This document shows positions 25,355 to 34,150 of a stretch of 64,000 nucleotides of DNA, piece by piece (positions within the stretch are counted from its first letter, which is position 1; each line of letters starts with the position of its first letter). A program made the translations under genes and the position numbers. A model generated the notes under the pieces. It searched no databases and had not been told where the DNA came from. It was given only the letters and a program-made list of their open reading frames with translations. The stretch is taken from the NCBI GenBank assembly GCA_020637295.1, contig JACJWF010000001.1, positions 620,001 to 684,000 of the forward strand, read 5' to 3'. The DNA is from Acidimicrobiaceae bacterium (GTDB lineage Bacteria > Actinomycetota > Acidimicrobiia > Acidimicrobiales > Ilumatobacteraceae).

Positions 25355-26590
25355 ATGACCGGTTCGCCCGAACTCGACGCCGTCATCGCCCGCTTCGACC
25401 CGGCGGACCCGGCCTTCCTGGCGGACCCGTACCCCGCGCTCAATGCGGTGCGCGAGGCCACGCCGGGGTTCTGGAACCAGCGCACCGGGCAGTGGACGAT
25501 CACCCGTTTCGCCGACGTGCAGGAGACCCTGCGGGACCGCCGCCTCGGCCGGGCGTACACCCACCGGTACAGCCACGCCGAGGTCGGCCGGCCGGAGCCG
25601 GACCCGCGGTGGGCCGCCTTCCACCAGCACGAGCAGTGGTCGCTGCTGTGCCTCGAACCGCCGGACCACACCCGCATCCGCCGGCTGGTCAGCAAGGTGT
25701 TCACCCCGTCCGCAGTCGCCCGGTTGCGGCCGGCCATCGAGGGGTTCTCCGGCGAGCTGCTGGACCGCTGCGCCGACCTCGGCCGGTTCGACCTGATCCG
25801 CGACTACGCCCAGCCGTACTCGGTGGCGGTGATCTGCTCGATGCTCGGCGTGCCGCGGGAGGACACCCAGCTGCTGCTCGACTGGTCGCACGCCATCGTG
25901 AAGATGTACGAGCTGGCGACGCCGGAGGAGCAGCAGGTCGCGGCCAACCGCGCCGCCGCCGAGTACATCGCCTACACGAAGGAGCTGATCGCGACGAAGC
26001 GCCGGGCGCCGGACGACCTGCTGGTCAGCGAGCTGGTGCGGGTGGAGGACGAGGGCGACGTGCTGACCGAGGACGAGATCGTGTCCACCACGATGGTGCT
26101 GCTGGAGGCCGGCCACGAGGCCACCGTCAACACGCTCGGCAACGGGGTGCGGGCGCTGATGCTGCACCGGGGGGAGTGGCAGCGGGTGGTCGGCGGCGAG
26201 GTGCCGGCGAAGGTGGCGGTGGAGGAGATGCTGCGCTGGGACGCCCCGCTGCAGCTGTTCGAGCGGTGGGTGCTGGAGCCCGGGGTGGAGATCGCCGGCC
26301 AGCCGCTGGAGGTCGGCCAGGAGGTGGCGATGCTGTTCGGGGCCGCCGAGCGCGACCCTCGCCGGTTCGACGACCCGGACCGGTTCGACGTCGGCCGCGG
26401 CGACAGCGCGCACATCGCCTTCGGCGGCGGCATCCACTTCTGCGTCGGCGCCCCGCTGGCCCGCCAGGAGCTGGAGGTGTCGCTGGCCGGCCTGGCCGCC
26501 CGGTTCCCCGGCCTGCACCTCGACGGCACGCCCGAGTACCTCCCCAACTTCGTCATCCGCGGCCTCGACGGCCTCCGCGTCGAGGCCTGA
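25355..26590 (+). CDS. Cytochrome P450
   Basis: A 411-residue P450. The I-helix has EAGHEATVNT, with Ala at the first position of the usual TT pair; VEEMLRWDAPLQLFERW provides ExxR and FGGGIHFCVGAPLARQE carries haem-ligand C363. SLLCLEPPDHTRIRRLVSKVFTP is the B-C region. ATG 25355 follows a TACCCT leaderless element; upstream frame is repeat DNA. No redox partner is adjacent. Substrate unknown. Confidence 0.93.
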   Translation: MTGSPELDAVIARFDPADPAFLADPYPALNAVREATPGFWNQRTGQWTITRFADVQETLRDRRLGRAYTHRYSHAEVGRPEPDPRWAAFHQHEQWSLLCLEPPDHTRIRRLVSKVFTPSAVARLRPAIEGFSGELLDRCADLGRFDLIRDYAQPYSVAVICSMLGVPREDTQLLLDWSHAIVKMYELATPEEQQVAANRAAAEYIAYTKELIATKRRAPDDLLVSELVRVEDEGDVLTEDEIVSTTMVLLEAGHEATVNTLGNGVRALMLHRGEWQRVVGGEVPAKVAVEEMLRWDAPLQLFERWVLEPGVEIAGQPLEVGQEVAMLFGAAERDPRRFDDPDRFDVGRGDSAHIAFGGGIHFCVGAPLARQELEVSLAGLAARFPGLHLDGTPEYLPNFVIRGLDGLRVEA

Positions 26591-26635
26591 GGGGTCTGCC
26601 CGCGGGGCCCTGCTGTCCACCGGCGTCATGGCCTG

Positions 26636-26700
26636 TTCTCGCGCCCATGGGCGCGCTTCCACGTCAACCGTGACCTATGGTCGCGCCCTTGGGCGCCCAA
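26636..26700. repeat. Short GC-rich palindromic motifs (TCGCGCCC...GGGCGC)
   Basis: TCGCGCCCATGGGCGCG (about 26638-26654) and TCGCGCCCTTGGGCGCC (about 26681-26697) are near-copies, each self-complementary, flanking CCGTGACC. The pattern recalls the CGCGCCC-TGACC core of the hairpins at 59834-59984, but similarity is short. The predicted start of the membrane protein at 26677 lies inside it. Confidence 0.5.
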
Positions 26701-27096
26701 TCAGGTCAGTCGGGGGAAGGGACAGCGACGGAGCGACGCGGCCGGGCACGGTTCTTTCGAGAAGGCGACCTGGGGCTGGGGCTGGGTGGCGCGGTGGTCG
26801 CCACGTTCATCTCGATGTTCTACTCGGCCATGCTGGGGTTCAACGTCAATGAGGCGTGCTCCGCCGGCTTCCATTCTGCGGCGTACTGCAGGCACCTCGA
26901 TCATCTCGCACTGGTGCATGTGGCACTCCAAGCCGCGCTCGGGGCTGCCGCGATGATCGGCTGGTTCAGGGTCTGGCGCGACAAGCTCCACCGGTGGCCT
27001 GGGCTGTGGGTCGTCCTCTTCAGCTACATGGCGCTCGCCCTGGCGGTGACGGTCGTGTACACGCGCAGCGCCATGGACTGGGCGCATGCGCCGTAG
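26677..27096 (+). CDS. Small membrane protein, three predicted helices
   Basis: The frame gives 139 residues from ATG 26677, but the first ~30 residues are charged and lie over repeat DNA, so a start nearer 26770 is possible. Three hydrophobic segments are visible: GLGGAVVATFISMFYSAML, LVHVALQAALGAAAMIGWF and GLWVVLFSYMALALAVTVVY. The first loop carries two cysteines and several histidines (NEACSAGFHSAAYCRHLDHL), which might bind metal. I do not recognise it. It sits just upstream of a lipoprotein gene. Confidence 0.5.
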   Translation: MVAPLGAQSGQSGEGTATERRGRARFFREGDLGLGLGGAVVATFISMFYSAMLGFNVNEACSAGFHSAAYCRHLDHLALVHVALQAALGAAAMIGWFRVWRDKLHRWPGLWVVLFSYMALALAVTVVYTRSAMDWAHAP

Positions 27097-27127
27097 CCGC
27101 CGCCGCATCGTCGGGCAGACTGCCGGA

Positions 27128-28024
27128 GTGGTGGTCAGAAGGCTGGCGCCGTTGGCAGTGGCAGTCGCGGTCACGTCCGCGGCGTCCGGGCTCGCGGCCT
27201 GCTCCTCGGCGGAGAGCGACGGGCCACCCGACGTGCACTTCCTGGCGCAGTGCCTGAACCTCAGCGACACGCCGATGCCGCCGTCGGTGGTGTGCCGCGT
27301 CGATGGTGAGGGCAACGTCGAATCGACGACGTCGATCGAACTGACGAGCGGTCAGCCGTTCGTCACCGGCCCGGACAACTCGCACGTGGCTGCGGTCGAC
27401 GCCGGTGGCAACATCGTCGACCTCATGGCCGACGAGCCGGTCGTGCTGGCGGCTGCGCGGCCGGACGCCGTGTACGGCTTCGACCGGGACGGCGACCTGG
27501 TGGAGTTGCGGGAGAACGGGGAACTGCATGCCGGCGCGGGTGGGCTGCTTGCCACGTTCGCCATCGACGGCAACGTCGACCTGCGCTCCGGCATCGACAT
27601 CGCCGGCACGTCGCTCGCGTTCACCGTCGCCCTCGATGGCGGCGGGTTCGCCGTCGTGATCGGCGACATGACGACCGGGACGGTCCGTGAGGTACTGCGG
27701 TCCGACCGCTACATCGGCCAGGCCCGCTGGTCGCCGGATGGCACCTGGCTCGCACTGGTCGGACCCGACTTCCGCTCGGTGCAGGTGCTCGATGCGGGCG
27801 ACGGGCACCTGGTCCGGGAGATCACGTCCACCGACCCCCGCCTGAGCGGCCGGTTCAACTCGCCCTCGTGGATCGACGCCCAGACCATTGCCGTCCTCGA
27901 TGCCGTACCAGCCCTCGTGGAAGTGGACCGCGACACCGGGCATATCACCGTGGTCCGCGTCTACGCCCCCGATGCCGCCGCCGTGCCGGCCCTCCCAGTC
28001 GCCGTCAGCCAACCACCGACGTGA
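27128..28024 (+). CDS. Lipoprotein with beta-propeller-like repeats
   Basis: From GTG 27128 the protein has 298 residues and a compact lipoprotein signal: VVRRLAPLAVAVAVTSAASG then LAAC, with Cys as the lipidation site. ATG 27086 is an alternative that adds a long arginine-rich leader and overlaps the previous gene. The mature part has repeated strand patterns such as DGTWLALVGPDFRSVQVLDAGDG, resembling WD40-like/TolB propeller blades. CAGACT 6 nt before GTG 27128 is a weak -10. It would be anchored outside the cytoplasmic membrane. Its last 20 bases overlap the convergent aldolase gene. Function unknown. Confidence 0.7.
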   Translation: MVVRRLAPLAVAVAVTSAASGLAACSSAESDGPPDVHFLAQCLNLSDTPMPPSVVCRVDGEGNVESTTSIELTSGQPFVTGPDNSHVAAVDAGGNIVDLMADEPVVLAAARPDAVYGFDRDGDLVELRENGELHAGAGGLLATFAIDGNVDLRSGIDIAGTSLAFTVALDGGGFAVVIGDMTTGTVREVLRSDRYIGQARWSPDGTWLALVGPDFRSVQVLDAGDGHLVREITSTDPRLSGRFNSPSWIDAQTIAVLDAVPALVEVDRDTGHITVVRVYAPDAAAVPALPVAVSQPPT

Positions 28025-29048
28025 ACCTGCGGAGCACTTCGTCGACGTCGTCGTCGGTGGTCTGGAAGCTGGTGACGAAGCGGATGACGCCGCCGCCCAT
28101 GCCGTAGAACAGCAGGGCGGCGTCGTCGGCCAGGCGGCGCTCCACGTCCTCGCCGACGTGCAGGAACAGCATGTTGGCCTGGGGGTCGTTGAGCAGTTCG
28201 ACGCCGTCCACCCCGGCCAGGCCGGCGGCCAGGCGGGCCATCGCCGCATTCGACCGGCCGGCCAGGCGCAGCCACAGGCCGTCGGTGAGGTAGGCGATGA
28301 GCTGGGCGGACTGGAAGCGCATCTTGCTGGCCACATGACCGGAGCGCTTCAACCGGTACCCGAGGGCCTCGTTGACCTCCGGGTCGAACGACACGATGGC
28401 GTCGGTGCTGACCGCCCCGTTCTTGATCGCCCCGAGCGAGATGACCTCCACCCCGGCCCGCCAGGTGAGCTCGGCAGGCGTGCAACCGTTGGCCACCACC
28501 GCGTTGGCGATGCGGGCGCCGTCGAGGTGACGGCGCAGGCTGCGCTCGGCGGCGACGGCCGACAGCGCGGCCACCTCGGCAGGCGTGTACACGGTGCCGA
28601 AGTCGGTGGGGCAGGTGAGGGACAGCACCGACGGCTGGGAGTGGTGGGCGTCGCACCAGTTGGTGGTGGCGAACACCCGGCGCAGCCCGTCGGGGTGCAC
28701 CTTGTAGCCGTCGCCGGGGATGCCGCGGATGACGGCCCCGCCACCGAACATCGACGTGGCCCCGCACTCGTTGACGTAGATGTGTGAGGTCTCGTGGCAG
28801 ACCACACTGCCCCACGGCGGGCACAGCGCGGAGAGCGCCAGCGAGTTCGCGGCGGTGCCGGACACGACGGGGAAGACGTGGGCCTCCGGATGCTCGAACA
28901 CCTCCTGGGCCACCTCGTGCAGCCGGGCCGTGACGGCGTCGCCGCCGTAGGCGAGGGCGGAGGAGTGGTTGGCGTTGGCGATGGCGGCCACCAACTCCGG
29001 GGCGGCGCCCGCGGCGTTGTCGCTGCGCAGTTCGATCGGTGAGAGCAT
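28005..29048 (-). CDS. Low-specificity threonine aldolase/beta-eliminating lyase family PLP enzyme
   Basis: A 347-residue fold-type I enzyme. LRSDNAAGAAPELVAAI is the usual N-terminus; FPVVSGTAANSLALSAL holds the phosphate-binding region; HETSHIYVNECGA matches the substrate-side His-Glu motif; HLDGARIANAVV has the PLP-contacting Asp, and SLGAIKNGAVS carries the Schiff-base Lys. It would cleave threonine or a related beta-hydroxy amino acid to glycine plus an aldehyde. ATG 29048 starts MLSPIELRSDN; frame further upstream runs into the neighbouring promoter. It is divergent from the persulfide dioxygenase gene. Confidence 0.88.
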   Translation of the reverse strand: MLSPIELRSDNAAGAAPELVAAIANANHSSALAYGGDAVTARLHEVAQEVFEHPEAHVFPVVSGTAANSLALSALCPPWGSVVCHETSHIYVNECGATSMFGGGAVIRGIPGDGYKVHPDGLRRVFATTNWCDAHHSQPSVLSLTCPTDFGTVYTPAEVAALSAVAAERSLRRHLDGARIANAVVANGCTPAELTWRAGVEVISLGAIKNGAVSTDAIVSFDPEVNEALGYRLKRSGHVASKMRFQSAQLIAYLTDGLWLRLAGRSNAAMARLAAGLAGVDGVELLNDPQANMLFLHVGEDVERRLADDAALLFYGMGGGVIRFVTSFQTTDDDVDEVLRRFTSVVG

Positions 29049-29095
29049 GGAGCGCACTGTAGGCGCGCCCGCGGCGTCCGGGAGGTTGACGCGGG

Positions 29096-29114
29096 ATACC
29101 CCAGGGGGTATATT
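29096..29114 (+). promoter_or_regulatory. CstR/CsoR-like operator with -10 TATATT
   Basis: ATACCCCAGGGGGTAT (29096-29111) is a perfect palindrome with a 2-bp centre. It overlaps TATATT (29109-29114), a near-ideal -10 ending 7 nt before ATG 29122. Known CstR operators controlling persulfide-detoxification genes have the same ATACCC-N4-GGGTAT form. The regulator itself is not encoded in the window. Confidence 0.75.
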
Positions 29115-29121
29115 TTCGGTC

Positions 29122-30507
29122 ATGTTGTTCTTCCGCCAGTACTACCTCGGGTGCCTCTCCCACGCCAGCTACCTCGTCGGCGACACCTCCACCGGCAAGG
29201 CCGTGGTCGTGGACCCGCAGCGCGACATCGCCCAGTACCTCGCCGACGCGGAGGAGCACGGGCTGCGCATCACCCACGTGCTGGAGACCCACTTCCACGC
29301 CGACTTCCTCTCCGGCCACCTTGAGCTGGCGGAGCGCACCGGCGCCGTCATCGGCTTCGGCCGCGAGGCCAGGGACAAGGCCCAGTTCCCGATCGAGGCC
29401 TACGCCGACGGCGACCTCATCCCGCTCGGCAAGGTGGTGCTGGAAGTTCGTGAGACGCCGGGCCACACGCCCGAGTCGATCTCCATCGTCGTCTACCCCG
29501 ACGGCACGGACAGCCAGCCCGCGGGCGTGTTGACCGGTGACACCCTCTTCATCGGCGACGTCGGTCGTCCGGACCTGCTCTCCGCCATCGGCTACACCGC
29601 CGACGAGTTGGCCGTGCAGCTGTACCACTCGCTCCACAAGAAGCTGATGACCCTGCCGGACGCGACCAAGGTCTGGCCCGCGCACGGTGCCGGCTCGGCC
29701 TGCGGGAAGAACCTCAGCACGGAGACCGTCAGCACCATCGGCGAGCAGCGCCGCACCAACTACGCCCTCGCCCCGATGACCGTGGACCAGTTCCGCGAGG
29801 CGGTCACCCAGGGCCAGTCCGTGGCCCCGCTGTACTTCCTGTTCGCGGCCACGATGAACCGCCAGCAGCGCGACCTCTACGAGGAGGGCCCGGTCCTCCT
29901 CATGGATCTCGACCAGGTGATGGCCGCCCAGCGCGACGGTGCGGTCATCGTCGACGCCCGCGAGGACATGGTGTTCGCCGCCGGTCACCTGCGCGGCTCG
30001 GTCAACGTCGGCCTCGGTGGCCGCTTCGCCGAGTACGCCGGCGAGGTCATGCAGCCCGGCACCCCCATCGTGCTGGTCTGCGAGCCCGGCACGGAGAACG
30101 AGGCCCGCACCCGCCTGGCCCGCATCGGCTTCGACAACGTGCTCGGCGCGCTGGACAACCCTGTGCACGAGTTCATCGAGCACCCCGAGCTGGTGGAGCA
30201 GCTGTCCCGCCTGTCCGTGCCGGCGCTGGAGGAGCGCATGCGCGACCTGCCGGACCTGCAACTGGTGGATGTGCGCAACCCGGGCGAGATCGCCGAGGGC
30301 ACCATCCCCGGCTCCATCGAGATCGGCCTGCCGGCGCTGATCAACCGGATGAACGAACTGGACAAGGGTAAGCCGGTGGTCGTGTTCTGCGCCGGTGGCT
30401 ACCGCTCCGCCATCGCCTCGAGCCTGCTGCGCTCGCACGGCTTCCAGGACGTGTCCGACCTCATCGGCGGGTACACGGCCTGGATGACCGCCGGCACCCC
30501 GGCCTGA
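29122..30507 (+). CDS. Persulfide dioxygenase-rhodanese fusion (CstB-like)
   Basis: A 461-residue protein. Residues 1-240 are a metallo-beta-lactamase-fold persulfide dioxygenase: THFHADFLSGH holds the metal-binding histidines, LEVRETPGHTPES and GVLTGDTLFIGDVGRPDL supply further ligands, and KVWPAHGAGSACG follows. Two rhodanese domains come next; the first (VIVDAREDMVFAAGHLRGS) has a degenerate catalytic loop, the second has VVFCAGGYRSA with the active Cys. The enzyme would oxidise persulfides to sulfite and move sulfane sulfur to thiosulfate. The promoter has a CstR-like palindrome and the next gene is a TauE exporter, matching the cst pathway. Confidence 0.92.
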   Translation: MLFFRQYYLGCLSHASYLVGDTSTGKAVVVDPQRDIAQYLADAEEHGLRITHVLETHFHADFLSGHLELAERTGAVIGFGREARDKAQFPIEAYADGDLIPLGKVVLEVRETPGHTPESISIVVYPDGTDSQPAGVLTGDTLFIGDVGRPDLLSAIGYTADELAVQLYHSLHKKLMTLPDATKVWPAHGAGSACGKNLSTETVSTIGEQRRTNYALAPMTVDQFREAVTQGQSVAPLYFLFAATMNRQQRDLYEEGPVLLMDLDQVMAAQRDGAVIVDAREDMVFAAGHLRGSVNVGLGGRFAEYAGEVMQPGTPIVLVCEPGTENEARTRLARIGFDNVLGALDNPVHEFIEHPELVEQLSRLSVPALEERMRDLPDLQLVDVRNPGEIAEGTIPGSIEIGLPALINRMNELDKGKPVVVFCAGGYRSAIASSLLRSHGFQDVSDLIGGYTAWMTAGTPA

Positions 30508-30521
30508 ACAGCGGCTGACCA

Positions 30522-31307
30522 ATGCGTGCTCTCTTCGCGTCCCCGCTCGGGTTCCTCATCGGGCTGTCGCTCGGTGCGCTCGGCGGTGGCGGTTCCATCC
30601 TCGCCATCCCTGCCCTGGTCTACGGCGCCGGGCAGGGTGCGAAGCCGGCCTCGGCCACGTCGCTGATCCTCGTGGCCATCACCTCGGCCATCGGCCTGCT
30701 GCCGCACTGGCGGGCGGGCCGGGTGCGCTGGGGTGCCGGGTTGCTGTTCGGCCTCGCCGGCTCCGGCGCGGCGCTGCTCGGCGGCTGGATGGCCTCGGGC
30801 GTGAACGGCGACCTCCTCCTGCTGCTGTTCAGCGGCGTGATGGTGGCCGCCGCAGTGATGATGTGGCGCCGGGCCCGGCCCGGTGCCACGCACGCGGCCA
30901 CCACGGGCTCCGCCGTGATCACGGTGGACGCCGGCACGGTCGTCAAGGTGCTGGTGGCCGGCTCGGTGGTCGGCATGCTCACCGGCTTCTTCGGCGTGGG
31001 TGGCGGGTTCGTCATCGTGCCGATGCTGGTGCTCGCGCTCGGCTTCTCCATGCCGGAGGCCGTGGGCACCTCGCTGGTCGTGATCATCATCAACTCGATG
31101 GTCGCCCTCACCACCCGGCTGAAGGCGGGCAACGTGGACTGGAAGGTGGTCGTGCCGTTCGTGGTGGCCAGCCTGCTCGGCGTGCTGGTCGGCAGCCACC
31201 TCGCGGGCAAGCGCGACGCCAAGGAGTTGCAGCGCTGGTTCGTCGGCCTGCTGGTGGTCGTGGCCGTCTACACGGCCGTCCGCTCGGCGGTGGCGCTCGC
31301 CTCCTGA
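30522..31307 (+). CDS. TauE/SafE-family sulfite/anion exporter
   Basis: A 261-residue membrane protein with about eight hydrophobic segments in two repeats. SLGALGGGGSILAIPALVY in the first half and GMLTGFFGVGGGFVIVPMLV in the second half are the duplicated TauE/SafE signatures. The family exports sulfite, sulfoacetate or similar sulfur anions. It lies 14 nt behind the persulfide dioxygenase-rhodanese gene, which produces sulfite, so sulfite or thiosulfate export is the likely role. Expression should follow the CstR-like operator. Confidence 0.9.
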   Translation: MRALFASPLGFLIGLSLGALGGGGSILAIPALVYGAGQGAKPASATSLILVAITSAIGLLPHWRAGRVRWGAGLLFGLAGSGAALLGGWMASGVNGDLLLLLFSGVMVAAAVMMWRRARPGATHAATTGSAVITVDAGTVVKVLVAGSVVGMLTGFFGVGGGFVIVPMLVLALGFSMPEAVGTSLVVIIINSMVALTTRLKAGNVDWKVVVPFVVASLLGVLVGSHLAGKRDAKELQRWFVGLLVVVAVYTAVRSAVALAS

Positions 31308-31321
31308 CACACTGTGCAGCG

Positions 31322-31804
31322 ATGCCCAGCCGTCGCCGTCACCGCAGCACCCCCACCCCGCCCGCCGCACCCCGCCCGGCCTCGTCGCCGCCCGCTGGGA
31401 AGGCGGCGCCCGCCGACCCCACCGACGCGCTGGAGCGCTTTGCCGCCGCGCTGAAGGAGAGCGAGCGGCGCGACAAGGCCGACCGGGACAAGGCCGCCAA
31501 GGCCAAGGCGGAGGCCGACCGCCGCGCCGCCGATGCCGCCGCCCAGGCCAACGCGGTGCGCGACGCCCAGCGTGAACTGGACCGGGCGATCGCCGCGGTC
31601 CGCGCGGCCAAGGCCGCCGGCAAGGGCACGGTGGAGGCCGACGCCCGCTGGAAAGCTGCCAAGGCGCGGCTGATCGAACTGGAGACCGGCGAGAAACCGG
31701 CGTGGGCGCCGAAGGAGACGGCCGCCGCGCGGAAGGATGAGCTCCCGGTCGACGAGCCTGTTGCGGACGGCGAGGTGCCGCCCGACGAGCCCGCGCCCGA
31801 CTGA
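31322..31804 (+). CDS. Charged coiled-coil protein of unknown function
   Basis: A 160-residue protein with three parts. Residues 1-38 are basic and proline/alanine-rich. Residues 40-115 are a long helical region rich in Ala, Lys, Asp and Arg (KADRDKAAKAKAEADRRAAD) predicted to form a coiled coil. The C-terminal 25 residues are acidic (DEPVADGEVPPDEPAPD). Such composition occurs in nucleoid- or ribosome-associated small proteins, but no family is recognised. It lies 14 nt behind the exporter, so it could be part of that transcript. Confidence 0.6.
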   Translation: MPSRRRHRSTPTPPAAPRPASSPPAGKAAPADPTDALERFAAALKESERRDKADRDKAAKAKAEADRRAADAAAQANAVRDAQRELDRAIAAVRAAKAAGKGTVEADARWKAAKARLIELETGEKPAWAPKETAAARKDELPVDEPVADGEVPPDEPAPD

Positions 31805-31807
31805 GCG

Positions 31808-32500
31808 CTACCAGTCGATCGGCCGGCGATCGCCGAACAGGCCGCCGGTGGGGCCGCCGTCGGGCAGCGTCGCCAGCCACACCGGCGTGTCGGCACCTTC
31901 CTCCACGGAGCGCTCGGCGTCGTCGCCGCCCATGCGGGTGCGCACCCAGCCTGGGCAGCAGGCGTTCACCAGGATGCCGTCGCCCTCCAGTTCCTTGGCC
32001 AGCAGCAGGGTCACCATGTTGAGCGCCGCCTTGGAGACGGCGTAGGCCGGGGCGTCGCCCCACGTGGCGGAGAACGTGCCGGAACGGCTGGAGACGTTGA
32101 CGACCCGGCCGTGACCCGAGGCCCGCAGGTGGGGGATCGCCGCCCGGGTGACCCGCAGGGCGCCGAACGTGTTGATCTCCAGCGCATCGCGCAGGTCCTC
32201 GTCGGTGACCCTGCTGATGGTGGCGCCGTCGTCGTAGTGGCCGCCGGCGTTGTTGACCACCACGTCGAGCCGCCCGAAGTGGGCGACCACGGCGGCGACC
32301 GCGGCGTCCACCGACACCGGGTCGGTGATGTCCAGCACGAACCCCGCGGTGCCGGCGCCGATGGCCAGCGCGGCGGCCTCGGCGTCGGCGGCGTTGCGGG
32401 CGCAGATGGCCACCTGGTGGCCGCGACCGGCCAGTTGCCGGGCGACCTCCATACCGATGCCCCGGTTGGCGCCGGTGACCAGCGCGACCGGCGCCGTCAC
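31808..32500 (-). CDS. Short-chain dehydrogenase/reductase (SDR)
   Basis: A 230-residue SDR from GTG 32500, which overlaps the methyltransferase stop by 4 bases. ALVTGANRGIGMEVARQL is the coenzyme motif, VVNNAGG the second signature, and YAVSKAAL the catalytic YxxxK. AICARNAAD after the second strand suggests NADP(H). The C-terminus (PTGGLFGDRRPIDW) is the shortened tail seen in carbonyl-reductase-like members that act as monomers. Substrate unknown; coupling to a methyltransferase may only reflect dense packing. Confidence 0.88.
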   Translation of the reverse strand: MTAPVALVTGANRGIGMEVARQLAGRGHQVAICARNAADAEAAALAIGAGTAGFVLDITDPVSVDAAVAAVVAHFGRLDVVVNNAGGHYDDGATISRVTDEDLRDALEINTFGALRVTRAAIPHLRASGHGRVVNVSSRSGTFSATWGDAPAYAVSKAALNMVTLLLAKELEGDGILVNACCPGWVRTRMGGDDAERSVEEGADTPVWLATLPDGGPTGGLFGDRRPIDW

Positions 32501-33123
32501 GACACACCCCCGGCGCGGCGGGCCACGTACTGCACGACGGCGCCGTCGCCGGTGTGGCCCGGCCCCTCGACCACTGGCCGGACGAATTCGGCGGCGTGCA
32601 ACTCCTCCAGGCCGGGCAGCTCGGCGCGCAGCGTCGCCAAGTTCATGGTCATCTCCGGCACCTGAGGGCCGCCCGTGCCCCGCCCGATCTGGGCGGGTGT
32701 GTAGGCCTCCAGCAGCAGCACCCCGCCTTCGCGCAGGCCGACGGCGACCCGCCGGTGCAGGTCGACACGCAAGGGCGGCGGCATGTGGGCGAAGATGCTG
32801 ACCACCCCGTCCCACTCGCCCTCGCCGATCGGGAAGTGGGCGGCGTCGGCGACGTGTGCATCGAGCGGGACCCCCTGCTCGGCGGCCAGGCGGCGGGCCT
32901 TCGCCACCCCGGCCTCGGCCAGGTCGAACGCCGTGACCTGGAAGCCCATACTGGCGAGGAAGACCGAGTTGCGGCCCTCGCCGTCGGCGATGCAGAGCAC
33001 CCGGCCGCCGGGCGGCAGCGCGCCGACCTGCTCGCGCAGGAAGTCGTTCGGCTCCGTGCCGTAGTGGTAGTGCGGGTCACCGTAGCGGGCTTCCCAGTGG
33101 GCGGCGCCGGGGGCTTGGGTCAT
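32497..33123 (-). CDS. SAM-dependent methyltransferase
   Basis: A 208-residue class I methyltransferase. RVLCIADGEGRNSVFLA is the SAM-binding motif I (here DGEGRN, as in TehB/thiol methyltransferase-like proteins), VTAFDLAEAGVAKARRLA gives the acidic residue for the ribose hydroxyls, and WDGVVSIFAHMPPPLR is motif II. Members of this subgroup often methylate small thiols, metalloids or lipids. ATG 33123 follows TACCAT by 7 nt on the minus strand. The SDR downstream is coupled by GTGA. Confidence 0.85.
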   Translation of the reverse strand: MTQAPGAAHWEARYGDPHYHYGTEPNDFLREQVGALPPGGRVLCIADGEGRNSVFLASMGFQVTAFDLAEAGVAKARRLAAEQGVPLDAHVADAAHFPIGEGEWDGVVSIFAHMPPPLRVDLHRRVAVGLREGGVLLLEAYTPAQIGRGTGGPQVPEMTMNLATLRAELPGLEELHAAEFVRPVVEGPGHTGDGAVVQYVARRAGGVS

Positions 33124-33130
33124 GCCGACG

Positions 33131-33136
33131 ATGGTA
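33131..33136 (-). promoter_or_regulatory. Leaderless -10 element (TACCAT) for the methyltransferase
   Basis: On the minus strand TACCAT ends 7 nt before ATG 33123. Confidence 0.5.
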
Positions 33137-33175
33137 ACCAGGAAGCAATCCGCTGCGTCGGGGGTTGGACCCGGC

Positions 33176-34147
33176 ATGGATCTGTCCCCCCGCCGCCTCG
33201 TGGACGCCGCGCTCGAGGCGCCCGTCCTCACCAGCTTCACCCGGATCGGCCCCGCCGTGCGCTCCCGGCTGGAGGGCTGGACACCACTCGACTCCTACGA
33301 TCTGACCGGCCGGACCGTGGTGGTCACCGGTGCCACCAGCGGTCTCGGTCTGGCGACGGCCACCTGGGTGGCACGGCTGGGGGCCACCACCGTGCTGGTG
33401 GGGCGCGACGCCGGCCGCACGGAAGCGGCGGCAGCCTCGATCGCCGACCTCGGCGACGTTCACACCGCGCTCGCCGACCTCGGCGATCTTGCCCAGGTGC
33501 GCCGGCTGGCGGCGGACCTCAGCGCCCGTTTCCCGCGCATTGATGCCCTCGTCCACAACGCCGGTGCGCTCACGGCCGATCGCCGGGTGAACGCCGACGG
33601 CATCGAGCAGACCGTCGCCAGCCAGGTGGTCGGCCCGTTCCTGCTCACCTCGCTGCTCCTCCCCGCGCTCCGGGCCGCCGCGCCCGGCAGGGTGATCACC
33701 GTGTCCTCGGGCGGGATGTACGCCGCGCCGTTGACGGTGGAGCACCTGCAGATGGGGGACGACTACCGCGGCGCGGAGCAGTACGCCCGTGCCAAGCGGG
33801 CCCAGGTGACGCTCAACGAGATGTGGGCCGACACGGTGCCGGCGAGCGACGTGGTGTTCCACGCCATGCACCCCGGCTGGGCGGATACGCCCGGCGTCGC
33901 CGAGTCGCTGCCGACCTTCCGCCGCATCGTCGGCCCTCTCCTGCGCACCCCCGACGAGGGAGCGGACACCATCGTCTGGCTGATCGCCGATGACGGCGAG
34001 CCCGCCGCGACCAGCGGGGGCTTCTGGCTGGACCGTCGTCGGCGCAGCCTGCACAAGGTGCCCACCACCAGGAGAACCGACACAGTCGCCCGGCGAGACG
34101 AGCTGTGGAGTTGGGTCGTCGGTGCCGCTGGCGTTGCATCATCCTGA
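33176..34147 (+). CDS. Short-chain dehydrogenase/reductase, retinol-dehydrogenase-like
   Basis: A 323-residue SDR with an N-terminal extension of about 45 residues before the Rossmann motif VVVTGATSGLGLATA. LVHNAGAL is the NAG motif. The usual catalytic Tyr is seen as YARAKRAQ (YxxxK), with the serine in ITVSSGGMY. The extension and overall length resemble the DHRS12/retinol dehydrogenase-like group that acts on lipophilic alcohols. A hydrophobic C-terminal end (LWSWVVGAAGVASS) follows. ATG 33176 is the first start giving a sensible N-terminus. Confidence 0.85.
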   Translation: MDLSPRRLVDAALEAPVLTSFTRIGPAVRSRLEGWTPLDSYDLTGRTVVVTGATSGLGLATATWVARLGATTVLVGRDAGRTEAAAASIADLGDVHTALADLGDLAQVRRLAADLSARFPRIDALVHNAGALTADRRVNADGIEQTVASQVVGPFLLTSLLLPALRAAAPGRVITVSSGGMYAAPLTVEHLQMGDDYRGAEQYARAKRAQVTLNEMWADTVPASDVVFHAMHPGWADTPGVAESLPTFRRIVGPLLRTPDEGADTIVWLIADDGEPAATSGGFWLDRRRRSLHKVPTTRRTDTVARRDELWSWVVGAAGVASS

Positions 34148-34150
34148 TTC

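Noticed and set aside
28969..29121. Longer N-terminus for the persulfide dioxygenase
   Set aside because: It would run over the CstR-like operator and the -10 element; the MBL domain starts at MLFFRQYYLG (29122).
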